DNA of 64,000 nucleotides from Flavobacterium yafengii (lineage in GTDB: Bacteria > Bacteroidota > Bacteroidia > Flavobacteriales > Flavobacteriaceae): assembly GCF_030010375.1 (NCBI RefSeq), contig NZ_JASCRY010000004.1, forward strand, positions 248,001 through 312,000, in the 5' to 3' direction. The notes below the pieces were generated by a model. That model saw only the letters and a list, made by a program, of their open reading frames with translations, was not told the DNA's origin and did no database searches. A program made the position numbers and the translations under genes. Positions 53,421 to 62,845 of this stretch are shown one piece after another (the stretch's first letter is position 1; every line of letters starts with the position of its first letter).

Positions 53421-53421
53421 A

Positions 53422-53907
53422 ATGAGCAAAGTAGCCGTAATCATGGGAAGCATTTCTGACATGCCCGTAATGCAAGAAGCCATAGACATCCTAAAAGCAT
53501 TCGATATAGAAATAGAAGTCGATATTGTATCGGCACACAGAACACCCGAAAAATTGTTTGATTTCAGCAAAAATGCGCACACCCGTGGCATTTCGGTAAT
53601 TATTGCCGGCGCTGGCGGTGCTGCACATTTACCCGGAATGGTTGCTTCGATGTCACCATTACCTGTTATTGGGGTTCCTGTAAAATCAAGCAATTCAATT
53701 GATGGCTGGGACAGCGTTTTATCCATTCTTCAAATGCCGGGTGGAGTTCCCGTAGCAACTGTCGCATTAAATGGCTCCAAAAACGCAGGGATTCTTGCCG
53801 CTCAAATCATAGGAAGTCACGACAAAAGTGTGATGGAAAAAATAATTAAGTATAAAACAGGATTGAAAGAAGCGGTTAACATCGCTTCAGAAAGTTTAAA
53901 AAAATAA
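53422..53907 (+). CDS. purE: N5-carboxyaminoimidazole ribonucleotide mutase
   Basis: Converts N5-CAIR to CAIR, the class I PurE reaction that requires PurK, which is encoded just upstream. 161 residues from ATG 53422 (MSKVAVIMGSISDMPVM). Active-site blocks are GSISD, SAHRTPEKLFDF and GAGGAAHLPGM. The upstream-extended frame to 53362 consists of repeat DNA and was not used. Confidence 0.97.
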   Translation: MSKVAVIMGSISDMPVMQEAIDILKAFDIEIEVDIVSAHRTPEKLFDFSKNAHTRGISVIIAGAGGAAHLPGMVASMSPLPVIGVPVKSSNSIDGWDSVLSILQMPGGVPVATVALNGSKNAGILAAQIIGSHDKSVMEKIIKYKTGLKEAVNIASESLKK

Positions 53908-53936
53908 AAAAAAGCTCCATTATGGAGCTTTTTTTA
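53906..53936. terminator. Bidirectional terminator after purE
   Basis: AAAAAAGCTCCAT and ATGGAGCTTTTTT pair perfectly around one base, with A- and T-runs at each side. It serves purE and the convergent gene ending at 53955. Confidence 0.92.
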
Positions 53937-53954
53937 TTTAAAATCTTGAATCAA

Positions 53955-54626
53955 TTATTCAACATCTACTACTATTTCTAAGACTCCTTCAAATTCCGAA
54001 GCAATGATATCTTCTTTATTCAACCAATACTCGGAAGTAGTGATTGTATAATTCAGATTATCCGCAGTTGTTAAATCCCATAAAACATCCTCTGCTTCTG
54101 GAAAAGGTGCATTTTCATTCATCGCGTGATCAAACAATCTTTTGATAAGATTACTGTCAGACAATCCTTTACTCAATAATTTAAGTACGTACTCTTTTGT
54201 CAACTGCATCTCATTTTCACTTTCTAATGGTGCAATTGTAGCAGTTACAATTGTTGCTTTTGCATTAGGAAACTTACCGTTATAGGCTTTAAAAAGCAAT
54301 TGATTGATATGAAATAAAGTCGAATGCAAACCGATCTCAGGATATTCCTCACACACTTTATCCAAGAACATATCATTAGAAATTTGTTGAATTTGTCCTT
54401 CATTCAAATGTTCTGATAATTTATATTCTAATACGATCACTGCAGCCTCTTTGGGCTCAAAATCAGAAATTGCCATAAAAAGCAACTCTCTTAAACTGGA
54501 AGCATCCGCATCTGAAGCATCCGGATAATCAAATTTTTCAAGCAGTTTAATGTAATCATCATTTGTCCAATAGCTTTCAATTTCATCTACAGTATTCGCT
54601 CTATTTATTGTAATTTGATAGTTCAT
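53955..54626 (-). CDS. Conserved-looking acidic protein of unknown function
   Basis: 223 residues, no signal peptide, strongly acidic. I do not recognise the family. Visible stretches are LLFMAISDFEPKEAAVIVLEYKLSEHLNEGQIQQISNDM, mostly helical, and a C-terminal beta-rich part (LNYTITTSEYWLNKEDIIASEFEGVLEIVVDVE). It is probably cytoplasmic. It starts at ATG 54624-54626, a single-gene unit between purE (convergent) and the M3 peptidase (divergent). Confidence 0.75.
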   Translation of the reverse strand: MNYQITINRANTVDEIESYWTNDDYIKLLEKFDYPDASDADASSLRELLFMAISDFEPKEAAVIVLEYKLSEHLNEGQIQQISNDMFLDKVCEEYPEIGLHSTLFHINQLLFKAYNGKFPNAKATIVTATIAPLESENEMQLTKEYVLKLLSKGLSDSNLIKRLFDHAMNENAPFPEAEDVLWDLTTADNLNYTITTSEYWLNKEDIIASEFEGVLEIVVDVE

Positions 54627-54804
54627 ATTTTCTTTGAATATTTATTTCTTACTTTGATTTGTTTCTTCAGAAACCAATCTTTTTTTACAATTTAGGGCTT
54701 TATTACTGCGAAACGAAATAAATAACATTTAAATAACACAATCAACAGCGCCATTTTGGAGTAAATCAATTGCTTTATCAACTTCATCTTTTTCATTAAA
54801 TCCG

Positions 54805-54812
54805 TACCTTTG
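54805..54812 (+). promoter_or_regulatory. -7 promoter element before the M3 peptidase gene
   Basis: TACCTTTG matches TAnnTTTG, 40 bases before the ATG at 54853. No TTTG is present at the ideal -33 distance. Confidence 0.4.
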
Positions 54813-54852
54813 GTATCTTTAAACATCGAATTTTTTTTATCAAAAAACACAA

Positions 54853-56880
54853 ATGAGCATCCTAACACACCATTTCAATACAAAATATAACACTGCACCT
54901 TTTTCGAAAATCAAAAACGAAGATTTCCTTCCTGCTTTTCAAAAAGGGATCGAATTGGCAAAAGCCGAAATCGATGCTATTGTTCGAAATCCTATACAAC
55001 CAACATTCGAAAATACGATTGAAGCATTAGCGTTCAGCGGCGATGTTTTGGATAGAATCTCAAGCATCTTTTTTAATTTGAATTCAGCGGAGACGAACGA
55101 CGAAATTCAAAAAATAGCTCAGGAAGTTTCTCCTTTATTATCTGAATTCGGAAATGATGTTCGCCTTAACCCTGATTTATTCGCCCGAGTAAAAACGGTT
55201 TACGAGCAACGAGAAAAACTGAATCTAAATCCGGAACAAACCACGCTTTTGGATAAAAAATACAAAAGCTTCTCCAGAAACGGAGCTAATTTGCCAGAAG
55301 ACAAAAAGAATCAATTGCGAGAAATAGACAAAGAATTATCGAAATTGAGTTTGCAATTTGGCGAAAATGTTTTGGCCGAAACACAGGCCTATCAATTGCA
55401 TATTACAAATGAATCTGATTTAGCCGGCTTACCGGAAGGAACTATCGAAGCCGCTCATTCTTTGGCTAAAAGCCAAGAAAAAGAAGGTTGGATTTTCACG
55501 TTGGATTACCCCAGTTATGTTCCGTTTGTAACCTATGCTGACAATCGTGAATTACGTAAGAAAATGGCAATTGCTTTTGGTGCCAAAGGTTTTCAAAACA
55601 ATGAATTTGACAACCAAGAAATTGTGCTTAAAATTGCAAAATTGCGTTTTGACAGAGCACAAGTTTTAGGTTATGCAACTCATGCTCATTTTGTACTTGA
55701 AGAACGAATGGCAGAAAGTCCGGAGAAAGTGAAAACATTCTCGAATGATTTGTTGGAAAAAGCCAAACCGGCAGCTTTAAAAGAATTTGCTCAATTGACT
55801 GTTTTCGCAAAAGAGCTAGACGGTATTGAACAACTGGAAAAATGGGATGGCGCTTATTATTCGGAGAAACTGAAGCAACAATTATTCAATTTGGATGATG
55901 AAATATTAAAACCCTATTTTCAATTAGAAAAAGTTCTGGACGGTGCTTTTGCTGTAGCACAAAAATTATATGGAATCACTTTCGAAGAAATTTTCGAAAT
56001 AGATAAATACCATGAGGAAGTAAAAACATACGCAGTAAAAGACGAAGAAGACCAATTAGTTGCTGTTTTTTATGCTGATTTCTTTCCAAGAAAAGGCAAA
56101 AGAAACGGAGCCTGGATGACGTCTTTTAAATCGCAATACATCAAAAAGGAAATCAACGAAAGACCGCATATTTCAATTGTTTGCAATTTCACGAAACCTA
56201 CCGAAACAAAACCATCATTATTAACTTTTAACGAAGTAACGACTTTGTTTCATGAATTTGGTCATGCGTTACACGGAATGTTGGCGAACACGACATACCC
56301 AAGTTTATCCGGAACAAGTGTATATTGGGATTTTGTGGAATTACCAAGCCAGATTTTAGAAAACTGGTGTTACGAGCCGGAAGCTTTGGCTTTGTTTGCG
56401 TATCATTATCAAACTGGCGAAATGATTCCGATGAAATTAGTGCATAAAATTAAAGAAAGCGCCAGTTTCCAAGAAGGAATTGCAACGATGCGTCAATTGA
56501 GTTTTGGATTATTGGATATGGGATGGCATGCGCAAGATCCTTCCTATATCAAAGACATCAAAGCTTTTGAAACCGAACAGTTTGCAGCCACACAATTGTA
56601 TCCTGAAGTGGAAGCAAATGCGATGAGCACCTCTTTCTCCCATATTTTTCAAGGCGGCTATTCTTCAGGTTATTACAGTTATAAATGGGCAGAAGTTCTG
56701 GATGCAGATGCTTTTGAATATTTCCAGGAAAAAGGGATTTTCAATAAAGAAGTGGCAACCAAATTCAAGGAAAATGTACTTTCTAAAGGCGGAACAGAAC
56801 ATCCTATGATTTTGTACAAACGCTTTAGAGGACAAGAACCAAAACCGGAAGCTTTGTTAAGAAGAGCTGGATTGGTTTAG
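54853..56880 (+). CDS. M3-family zinc metallopeptidase (oligopeptidase A / peptidyl-dipeptidase Dcp type)
   Basis: 675 residues, cytoplasmic, matching the oligopeptidase A/Dcp length. The zinc motif HEFGH is at 467-471 (TTLFHEFGHALHGM), and the third ligand Glu follows in WDFVELPSQILENW. The C-terminal HIFQGGYSSGYYSYKWAEVLDADAFEYF is a family signature involved in substrate binding. It degrades short peptides for amino-acid recycling. It is a single-gene unit with a terminator at 56913-56942. Confidence 0.94.
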   Translation: MSILTHHFNTKYNTAPFSKIKNEDFLPAFQKGIELAKAEIDAIVRNPIQPTFENTIEALAFSGDVLDRISSIFFNLNSAETNDEIQKIAQEVSPLLSEFGNDVRLNPDLFARVKTVYEQREKLNLNPEQTTLLDKKYKSFSRNGANLPEDKKNQLREIDKELSKLSLQFGENVLAETQAYQLHITNESDLAGLPEGTIEAAHSLAKSQEKEGWIFTLDYPSYVPFVTYADNRELRKKMAIAFGAKGFQNNEFDNQEIVLKIAKLRFDRAQVLGYATHAHFVLEERMAESPEKVKTFSNDLLEKAKPAALKEFAQLTVFAKELDGIEQLEKWDGAYYSEKLKQQLFNLDDEILKPYFQLEKVLDGAFAVAQKLYGITFEEIFEIDKYHEEVKTYAVKDEEDQLVAVFYADFFPRKGKRNGAWMTSFKSQYIKKEINERPHISIVCNFTKPTETKPSLLTFNEVTTLFHEFGHALHGMLANTTYPSLSGTSVYWDFVELPSQILENWCYEPEALALFAYHYQTGEMIPMKLVHKIKESASFQEGIATMRQLSFGLLDMGWHAQDPSYIKDIKAFETEQFAATQLYPEVEANAMSTSFSHIFQGGYSSGYYSYKWAEVLDADAFEYFQEKGIFNKEVATKFKENVLSKGGTEHPMILYKRFRGQEPKPEALLRRAGLV

Positions 56881-56912
56881 ATTGTTGAACAATTAGATTT
56901 TTAGATAATTAG

Positions 56913-56942
56913 AAACCGGAGTGAAAGCTTCGGTTTTTTTTT
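56913..56942 (+). terminator. Terminator of the M3 peptidase gene
   Basis: ACCGGAG-TGAAA-GCTTCGGT (one G-U pair) followed by nine T, about 35 bases after the stop codon. Confidence 0.85.
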
Positions 56943-57130
56943 AAAAAATGTCTGCAAATTTGAAATTAAAATACTTTTTTATTTACTTTTGAATAATTAA
57001 CTATTTGATTTTATGATAAATACATTAAAATCAGACTATAAAAATAATTAGCTTTTATAAGGATTTAAATACAACTTCTTTTTCTGTCAGTTCCAAAATT
57101 ATCATTTAAAGACAAACTAAAAATCTAAAT

Positions 57131-57592
57131 ATGATGACAACTATTAAGGTCTTAACAAAAATAAACGCCCCAATACAAACTGTTTTTGATTTATCCAGAA
57201 ATGTTGATGCACATCAACAATCTGCTGATTTCACAAAAGAAACTGCAATCGACGGAATCACTTCCGGGTTAATCAATTACAAAGAAACAGTCACTTGGCG
57301 AGGCAAACATTTCGGTGTTTATTTGACTCATAAAAGCCGAATCACAGCAATGAGCTTATACGATTATTTTGTTGATGAAATGGAGGAAGGAAAATTCAAA
57401 TCATTCCGACATGAACATATATTTAATGAAAAAGACGGAGTTACCATAATGAAGGATAAATTACATTACGAAGTTCCTTATGGTTTTTTTGGAGAATTAT
57501 TCGATTTACTATTTTTAAAAAATCATTTGATTAATTTTATTATCGAAAGAAATAAAACACTGAAAGCTTTATCAGAAAATGAGAAGCAATAA
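57131..57592 (+). CDS. SRPBCC (START/Bet v1-like) superfamily protein
   Basis: 153 residues, one hydrophobic-cavity domain typical of cell-division-inhibitor-like or coenzyme-Q-binding SRPBCC proteins. It shows TKINAPIQTVFDLSRNVDAHQQSA at the N-terminus, YKETVTWRGKHFGVYLTHKSRIT in the middle and a final long helix (IIERNKTLKALSEN). The ligand is unknown. Two consecutive ATG codons (57131, 57134) are both possible starts. Its 3' end overlaps the convergent gene at 57572 by 21 bases. Confidence 0.82.
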   Translation: MMTTIKVLTKINAPIQTVFDLSRNVDAHQQSADFTKETAIDGITSGLINYKETVTWRGKHFGVYLTHKSRITAMSLYDYFVDEMEEGKFKSFRHEHIFNEKDGVTIMKDKLHYEVPYGFFGELFDLLFLKNHLINFIIERNKTLKALSENEKQ

Positions 57593-58384
57593 CCACCAAA
57601 CAATCGGGACACTTTCTACCCAAAAAGAAGTGTAATATTTAGACCGTTTTTCATTGGCAAAAAGCATAAATAATGAAATGATAATCACTAAAATCAAGTT
57701 GATAATCAATTGGTTTTTATCAAAATTACTTTTAAAAAATTCTAAAAAATAAAACGGAAGTAAAAGTAACAACCCTAATATTTTAGTGTGCTTCACTCCT
57801 ATTTGCTGCGGCACGGTTTTTAAATGCGGATCGTCTTTTGCCAAATCAATAATTTCAAAAATAAGAATCAACACAAAAATTAAGATAAAGCGCTGTATGC
57901 ATTTTAAATAGAAATCGGAAGTAATTGAAATATTGGCATTCAAAACCGGCAAAGCCAATGTCACTCCTACCCAACACAATGCTACGATATAAATTTTAAC
58001 TCCAGCCCAATTCCTGGCATTCTTCTTATTTGGAAAAAAGGAAAGTGTGTACAATAATGTAATACTCAAGAAAACTACTGCAACTATTTGAGTTATCCTC
58101 TGGAGCTGAAAAAAATAATATCCGACAAAAAAAAGAGCAAAAAAGCTAAATAAAGCAATCGTTTTTAACTCCTTGCGCATTTGTAACCTTTGAACTCTGG
58201 CGAGCGCATCGTATTTTACAAAATTATATCCTACAATTGTTCCAAAAAAAGCAAAGATAGCAACTGGCTCATCTACAGAAATTTGGAACATATGTTGCGT
58301 CATTCTCACTAAGGCATAACATGATAAACCCACGTGAATACTACTATTAATGTAAAAATTGAATATTAGTTTTAAAAACCCCAT
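57572..58384 (-). CDS. UbiA-like integral membrane protein with degenerate motifs
   Basis: 270 residues with seven or more hydrophobic segments, resembling the UbiA prenyltransferase fold. The first Asp-rich motif, normally NDxxDxxxD, reads NFVKYDALA (about 54-62), and the second is EIIDLAKDDPHLKTVPQQIG (about 179-198). The second keeps the typical Asp spacing and PQQIG end; the first keeps only one Asp. It may be a diverged prenyltransferase or a family member with another role. It overlaps the SRPBCC gene tail to tail by 21 bases and is divergent from gcvP. Confidence 0.7.
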   Translation of the reverse strand: MGFLKLIFNFYINSSIHVGLSCYALVRMTQHMFQISVDEPVAIFAFFGTIVGYNFVKYDALARVQRLQMRKELKTIALFSFFALFFVGYYFFQLQRITQIVAVVFLSITLLYTLSFFPNKKNARNWAGVKIYIVALCWVGVTLALPVLNANISITSDFYLKCIQRFILIFVLILIFEIIDLAKDDPHLKTVPQQIGVKHTKILGLLLLLPFYFLEFFKSNFDKNQLIINLILVIIISLFMLFANEKRSKYYTSFWVESVPIVWWLLLLIF

Positions 58385-58531
58385 TAGACAAAATTAATCA
58401 AAGTGTTAACAAGAATGGCTTTTAGTTGAAAAATTCACAGAAAATCAAGTTAAAAAAGTCTTTTAATAGCAGATTAATATTTATTTTTACAGCCTTTTAA
58501 AACAAGAAACACACAACCCATTTTATATATA

Positions 58532-61381
58532 ATGAAAACAGACGCTTTTGCATTAAGACACATTGGCCCAAGAGAAAATGATTTAGAACACATGTTGAAG
58601 ACAATTGGGGCAGCAACACTTGACCAATTGATCCATGAAACTATCCCAAGTGATATTCGTTTAAAATCTGATTTGGACTTGGAACCTGCAATGACTGAAT
58701 ATGAATTTGCAAATCACATACAGAAATTAGGGAATAAAAATAAAGTTTTTCAATCGTACATTGGTTTAGGGTACAATGCAGCCATTATTCCTGCGGTAAT
58801 CCAACGAAATGTATTTGAAAACCCAGGATGGTACACAGCTTACACACCCTATCAAGCCGAAATTGCGCAAGGACGTTTAGAAGCAATTTTGAATTTCCAA
58901 ACGATGGTTATCGAATTGACCGGAATGGAAATCGCAAATGCCTCTTTATTAGACGAAGGAACTGCAGCTGCAGAGGCAATGGCGTTACTTTTTGATGTAC
59001 GTTCTCGCGACAAAAAGAAAAATAACATCAATAAATTCTTCGTTTCAGAGGAAATATTACCACAAACTTTATCGGTTTTACAAACACGTTCTACACCAAT
59101 TGGCGTTGAATTAGTAATAGGGAACCATGAAACATTCGATTTTTCATCGGAATATTTTGGAGCAATCCTTCAATATCCAGGAAAATTTGGACAAGTTCAT
59201 GATTATGCCGCTTTTATCGCTAAAGCAGCCGCAAACGAAATAAAAGTGGCTGTTGCTGCTGATATTTTGAGTTTGGCAAAATTGACTCCTCCGGGAGAAA
59301 TGGGTGCTGCTGTAGTTCTTGGAACAACACAACGTTTCGGAATTCCGTTAGGTTACGGTGGTCCACACGCAGCTTACTTTGCTACGAAAGATGAATACAA
59401 AAGAAGTATGCCGGGAAGAATCATCGGTGTAACTGTTGATACTGATGGAAATCGTGCCTTGCGTATGGCATTACAAACACGTGAGCAACACATTAAACGT
59501 GATAAAGCCACTTCAAATATTTGTACAGCACAAGTTTTATTGTCGGTTATGGCAGGAATGTATGCCGTTTATCATGGTCCAAAAGGATTGCAATATATTG
59601 CTGATAAAGTGCATGCTTCGGCAGCTACATTGGCAAATGCATTAGAAAAATTAGGGTTACAACAAACCAATACTGCTTTCTTTGATACAATTGTTGTTAA
59701 AGCTGACACCAAAAAAGTACGTGCCATTGCCGAACAAAATGAAGTTAACTTTTATTACATCGACGAAAATACAGTTTCAATTTCTTTAAACGAAACAACC
59801 AGTATTGCTGATTTAAATAAAATTGTTACCATTTTCGCTTCCGCAAATGATAAACAAGCAACCACAATTGAAAGTTTATCAGAAACCAATCATTTCCCAG
59901 AAACGATAAACAGAACATCAACGTTCTTACAACATGATGTTTTCAATAAACACCATTCAGAAACCGCTTTGATGCGTTACATCAAAATGCTGGAAAGAAA
60001 AGATTTAGCGTTGAATCACTCCATGATTTCATTGGGTTCTTGTACTATGAAACTAAATGCAGCTTCAGAAATGTTGCCTTTAAGTATGGCACAATGGAAT
60101 AACATTCACCCGTTTGCACCATTGGATCAAGCGCAAGGATACCAGGAAATGTTGGCTAAATTAGAACAACAGTTAAATGTTATTACTGGTTTTGCAGGAA
60201 CAACATTACAACCTAATTCAGGTGCTCAAGGGGAATATGCCGGATTAATGGTAATTCGTGCCTATCATCAATCAAGAGGAGATCACCATAGAAACATTGC
60301 TTTAATTCCATCATCAGCGCACGGAACAAATCCAGCTTCGGCAGCTATGGCAGGAATGAAAGTTGTGGTTACTAAAACATTGGAAAACGGAAATATTGAC
60401 GTTGAAGATTTACGTGAAAAAGCAATTCTTCACAAAGACAATCTTTCTTGTTTGATGGTTACATACCCATCGACTCACGGTGTTTTTGAAAGTGCTATTA
60501 AAGAAATCACACAATTAATCCACGATAATGGTGGACAAGTATATATGGATGGTGCAAATATGAATGCACAAGTTGGATTAACAAATCCTGCAACTATTGG
60601 TGCTGATGTTTGTCACTTGAACTTACACAAAACATTCGCTATTCCTCACGGAGGTGGCGGACCTGGTGTAGGACCAATCTGTGTTGCACCACAACTAGTG
60701 CCATTTTTACCTACAAATCCAGTAATTCCAACAGGTGGAGAAAACGCTATTACTGCTATTTCTGCCGCGCCTTGGGGTTCTGCTTTAGTTTGTTTGATAT
60801 CGTATGGTTACATCTGCATGCTTGGCGCTGAAGGTTTAAAACAATCTACTCAATATGCAATTTTAAACGCGAACTATATTAAAGAGAAATTAAACGGTCA
60901 CTATGATACGTTGTATTCTGGAGAAATGGGTCGTGCGGCACACGAAATGATTTTGGAATGCCGTCCATTTAAAGAAAAAGGAATTGAAGTAACTGATATT
61001 GCAAAACGTTTGATGGATTATGGTTTCCATGCTCCAACCGTTTCTTTCCCAGTTGCCGGAACTTTAATGATTGAACCTACTGAAAGTGAAAACTTAGAAG
61101 AGTTAGATCGTTTTTGTGATGCCATGATTGCGATTAGAAAAGAAATTGAAGCCGCTACTTTAGACAATCCAAATAATGTGTTGAAAAATGCTCCACATAC
61201 TTTGATGATGGTAACTACTGATAATTGGAATTTCCCATACACTCGTGAAGCAGCAGCATTTCCATTAGAATACATCGCCGAAAATAAATTCTGGCCTACC
61301 GTTCGTAGAGCAGATGAAGCGTATGGCGACAGAAATTTAGTTTGTTCTTGCGCGCCAATTGAAGCGTATATGGAAAGCTAG
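58532..61381 (+). CDS. gcvP: Glycine dehydrogenase (decarboxylating), P protein of the glycine cleavage system
   Basis: PLP enzyme that decarboxylates glycine and passes the aminomethyl group to GcvH. It is the full-length 949-residue fused form rather than split P1/P2 subunits. The PLP lysine is Lys700 in [18 protein letters not shown]. The N-terminal half shows [44 protein letters not shown] and [16 protein letters not shown]. It is monocistronic here: gcvT and gcvH are not adjacent. A terminator follows at 61406-61435. Confidence 0.98.
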   Translation: MKTDAFALRHIGPRENDLEHMLKTIGAATLDQLIHETIPSDIRLKSDLDLEPAMTEYEFANHIQKLGNKNKVFQSYIGLGYNAAIIPAVIQRNVFENPGWYTAYTPYQAEIAQGRLEAILNFQTMVIELTGMEIANASLLDEGTAAAEAMALLFDVRSRDKKKNNINKFFVSEEILPQTLSVLQTRSTPIGVELVIGNHETFDFSSEYFGAILQYPGKFGQVHDYAAFIAKAAANEIKVAVAADILSLAKLTPPGEMGAAVVLGTTQRFGIPLGYGGPHAAYFATKDEYKRSMPGRIIGVTVDTDGNRALRMALQTREQHIKRDKATSNICTAQVLLSVMAGMYAVYHGPKGLQYIADKVHASAATLANALEKLGLQQTNTAFFDTIVVKADTKKVRAIAEQNEVNFYYIDENTVSISLNETTSIADLNKIVTIFASANDKQATTIESLSETNHFPETINRTSTFLQHDVFNKHHSETALMRYIKMLERKDLALNHSMISLGSCTMKLNAASEMLPLSMAQWNNIHPFAPLDQAQGYQEMLAKLEQQLNVITGFAGTTLQPNSGAQGEYAGLMVIRAYHQSRGDHHRNIALIPSSAHGTNPASAAMAGMKVVVTKTLENGNIDVEDLREKAILHKDNLSCLMVTYPSTHGVFESAIKEITQLIHDNGGQVYMDGANMNAQVGLTNPATIGADVCHLNLHKTFAIPHGGGGPGVGPICVAPQLVPFLPTNPVIPTGGENAITAISAAPWGSALVCLISYGYICMLGAEGLKQSTQYAILNANYIKEKLNGHYDTLYSGEMGRAAHEMILECRPFKEKGIEVTDIAKRLMDYGFHAPTVSFPVAGTLMIEPTESENLEELDRFCDAMIAIRKEIEAATLDNPNNVLKNAPHTLMMVTTDNWNFPYTREAAAFPLEYIAENKFWPTVRRADEAYGDRNLVCSCAPIEAYMES

Positions 61382-61405
61382 TTTTTAAATATTTTAAAAA
61401 AAAAT

Positions 61406-61435
61406 AAAAATGCCTCGATATATCGGGGCATTTTT
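61406..61435. terminator. Terminator of gcvP
   Basis: AAAAATGCC-T-CGATA and TATCG-G-GGCATTTTT form a 15-bp stem with one G-U pair and essentially no loop, with T-rich DNA after it. Confidence 0.9.
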
Positions 61436-61475
61436 ATTATACTTGTATTAGCAAAACAATTCTTACAAGTGTATT

Positions 61476-62822
61476 TTGAAAACAAAACTCTTATTATTTC
61501 TATTACTATCGTATTTTGGAACTTGCCAATCCCAAAATTATAAATTTAGTTATTCTCCTAACAGCATTGATTCGCTAGAAAATTACCTTACTAAAATAAC
61601 GAATAATAAAATAAACGAGTTCGGCACTAATCAACGAAAGAAAGCGAAAGAAATACTTTTAGAGAGAAAAGTATCCTTTTTAAAAGATGTAGAGGACAGC
61701 ACATTTATTTTTGACAAAACCATTAATGGGTTTCTTCAAAAAATACTTACCGAAGTATACCATTCAAATCCCCAAATTGACACGAAAGATTTTTATTTTC
61801 TGATTAACAAATCACTGATTCCTAATGCTGCATGTTATGGGAACGGAATATTCTCAATTAATTTAGGCCTATTCTCACTTATTGAAAATAATGATGAAAT
61901 GGCTTTTATTATCTGTCATGAATTAGCACATTATATCTTAAAACATAATGACAAAGCTCTCGAAGAGTATCTAGAAACATTCAACTCTAAGGACGTCAAA
62001 CAACAACTAAATACCGCCTCCAATAAAAAATATGGTCGAAGGTCAGCTGTAACTTTATTATTAAAGGATTTGAAATTTAATTTCATGAAACGAAGCAGAA
62101 GTGCAGAGACCCGAGCTGACTCACTTGGTTTCACTATGTTTAATAATACAAAATACAACAAACAGGCTTCAATAAATATTCTAAAAAAACTGGATATGAC
62201 TGACGGTATACTTTTTAATAATCTAACCGATTTAAAACAAAATTTCACATTTGAAGAATATCCATTTAAAGAAGTATGGATTGAAAAAGAAGACAAAATG
62301 TTTGACACTACTGAAAGTGTAAATGATTTAGAACTTGACAAAGATTCCTTAAAAACACATCCTAACATTCCACTTCGTATAGAAAACCTAATTCACAATT
62401 ATACTATCACCACCACAAATACAACTAAAAACGAAATAGAATTAGTCCAAAAAAAAACATCTGAAAATAGCATTAAAATCTTTTTTGACGACTCTAAATT
62501 AGACTTTGCCTTATACCAATTATTATCTCTTCATAAAAAAAATGAATTGGATAAAAAAGCCTTTAATAGTTATGTTGCTTACTTATTAAAAAAAGTATAC
62601 GTTTTAAAAGAAAAACATGTCTTCGGAAAATATGTAGGTCCGGTAAACTCTTTTTCCGAAGAAAAATACATCAATGAAATACGGTTATTTTTAAACAATC
62701 TTGAGCTAAAAGACCTAAGGAAAATTGGTTATTATTTTTGTCAAAAAAATGAATTGATATCCAAAGACGATACTGAATTTCAAGATGCTTATACTTTTTT
62801 CAAGAGTTTAAATAAAAATTAA
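61476..62822 (+). CDS. Secreted M48-family (Ste24/HtpX-like) zinc metallopeptidase
   Basis: 448 residues with a signal peptide (MKTKLLLFLLLSYFGTCQSQ). The catalytic motif HELAH is at 148-152 (FIICHELAHYILKH), and the third zinc ligand Glu lies in SAETRADSLGF near 208. Beyond about 300 the C-terminal region is Lys/Glu-rich and has no domain I recognise. It begins with TTG: the frame upstream reaches a stop at 61449 without any ATG, and a later ATG would remove the signal peptide. It is probably co-transcribed with the next gene 23 bases downstream. Confidence 0.85.
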   Translation: MKTKLLLFLLLSYFGTCQSQNYKFSYSPNSIDSLENYLTKITNNKINEFGTNQRKKAKEILLERKVSFLKDVEDSTFIFDKTINGFLQKILTEVYHSNPQIDTKDFYFLINKSLIPNAACYGNGIFSINLGLFSLIENNDEMAFIICHELAHYILKHNDKALEEYLETFNSKDVKQQLNTASNKKYGRRSAVTLLLKDLKFNFMKRSRSAETRADSLGFTMFNNTKYNKQASINILKKLDMTDGILFNNLTDLKQNFTFEEYPFKEVWIEKEDKMFDTTESVNDLELDKDSLKTHPNIPLRIENLIHNYTITTTNTTKNEIELVQKKTSENSIKIFFDDSKLDFALYQLLSLHKKNELDKKAFNSYVAYLLKKVYVLKEKHVFGKYVGPVNSFSEEKYINEIRLFLNNLELKDLRKIGYYFCQKNELISKDDTEFQDAYTFFKSLNKN

Positions 62823-62845
62823 TACAAATCAAATACAAACCAATT

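Noticed and set aside
53362-53421. Upstream extension of purE
   Set aside because: The extra codons come from a degenerate AACTATAAAC repeat; PurE proteins start at MSKVAVIMGS-like sequence.
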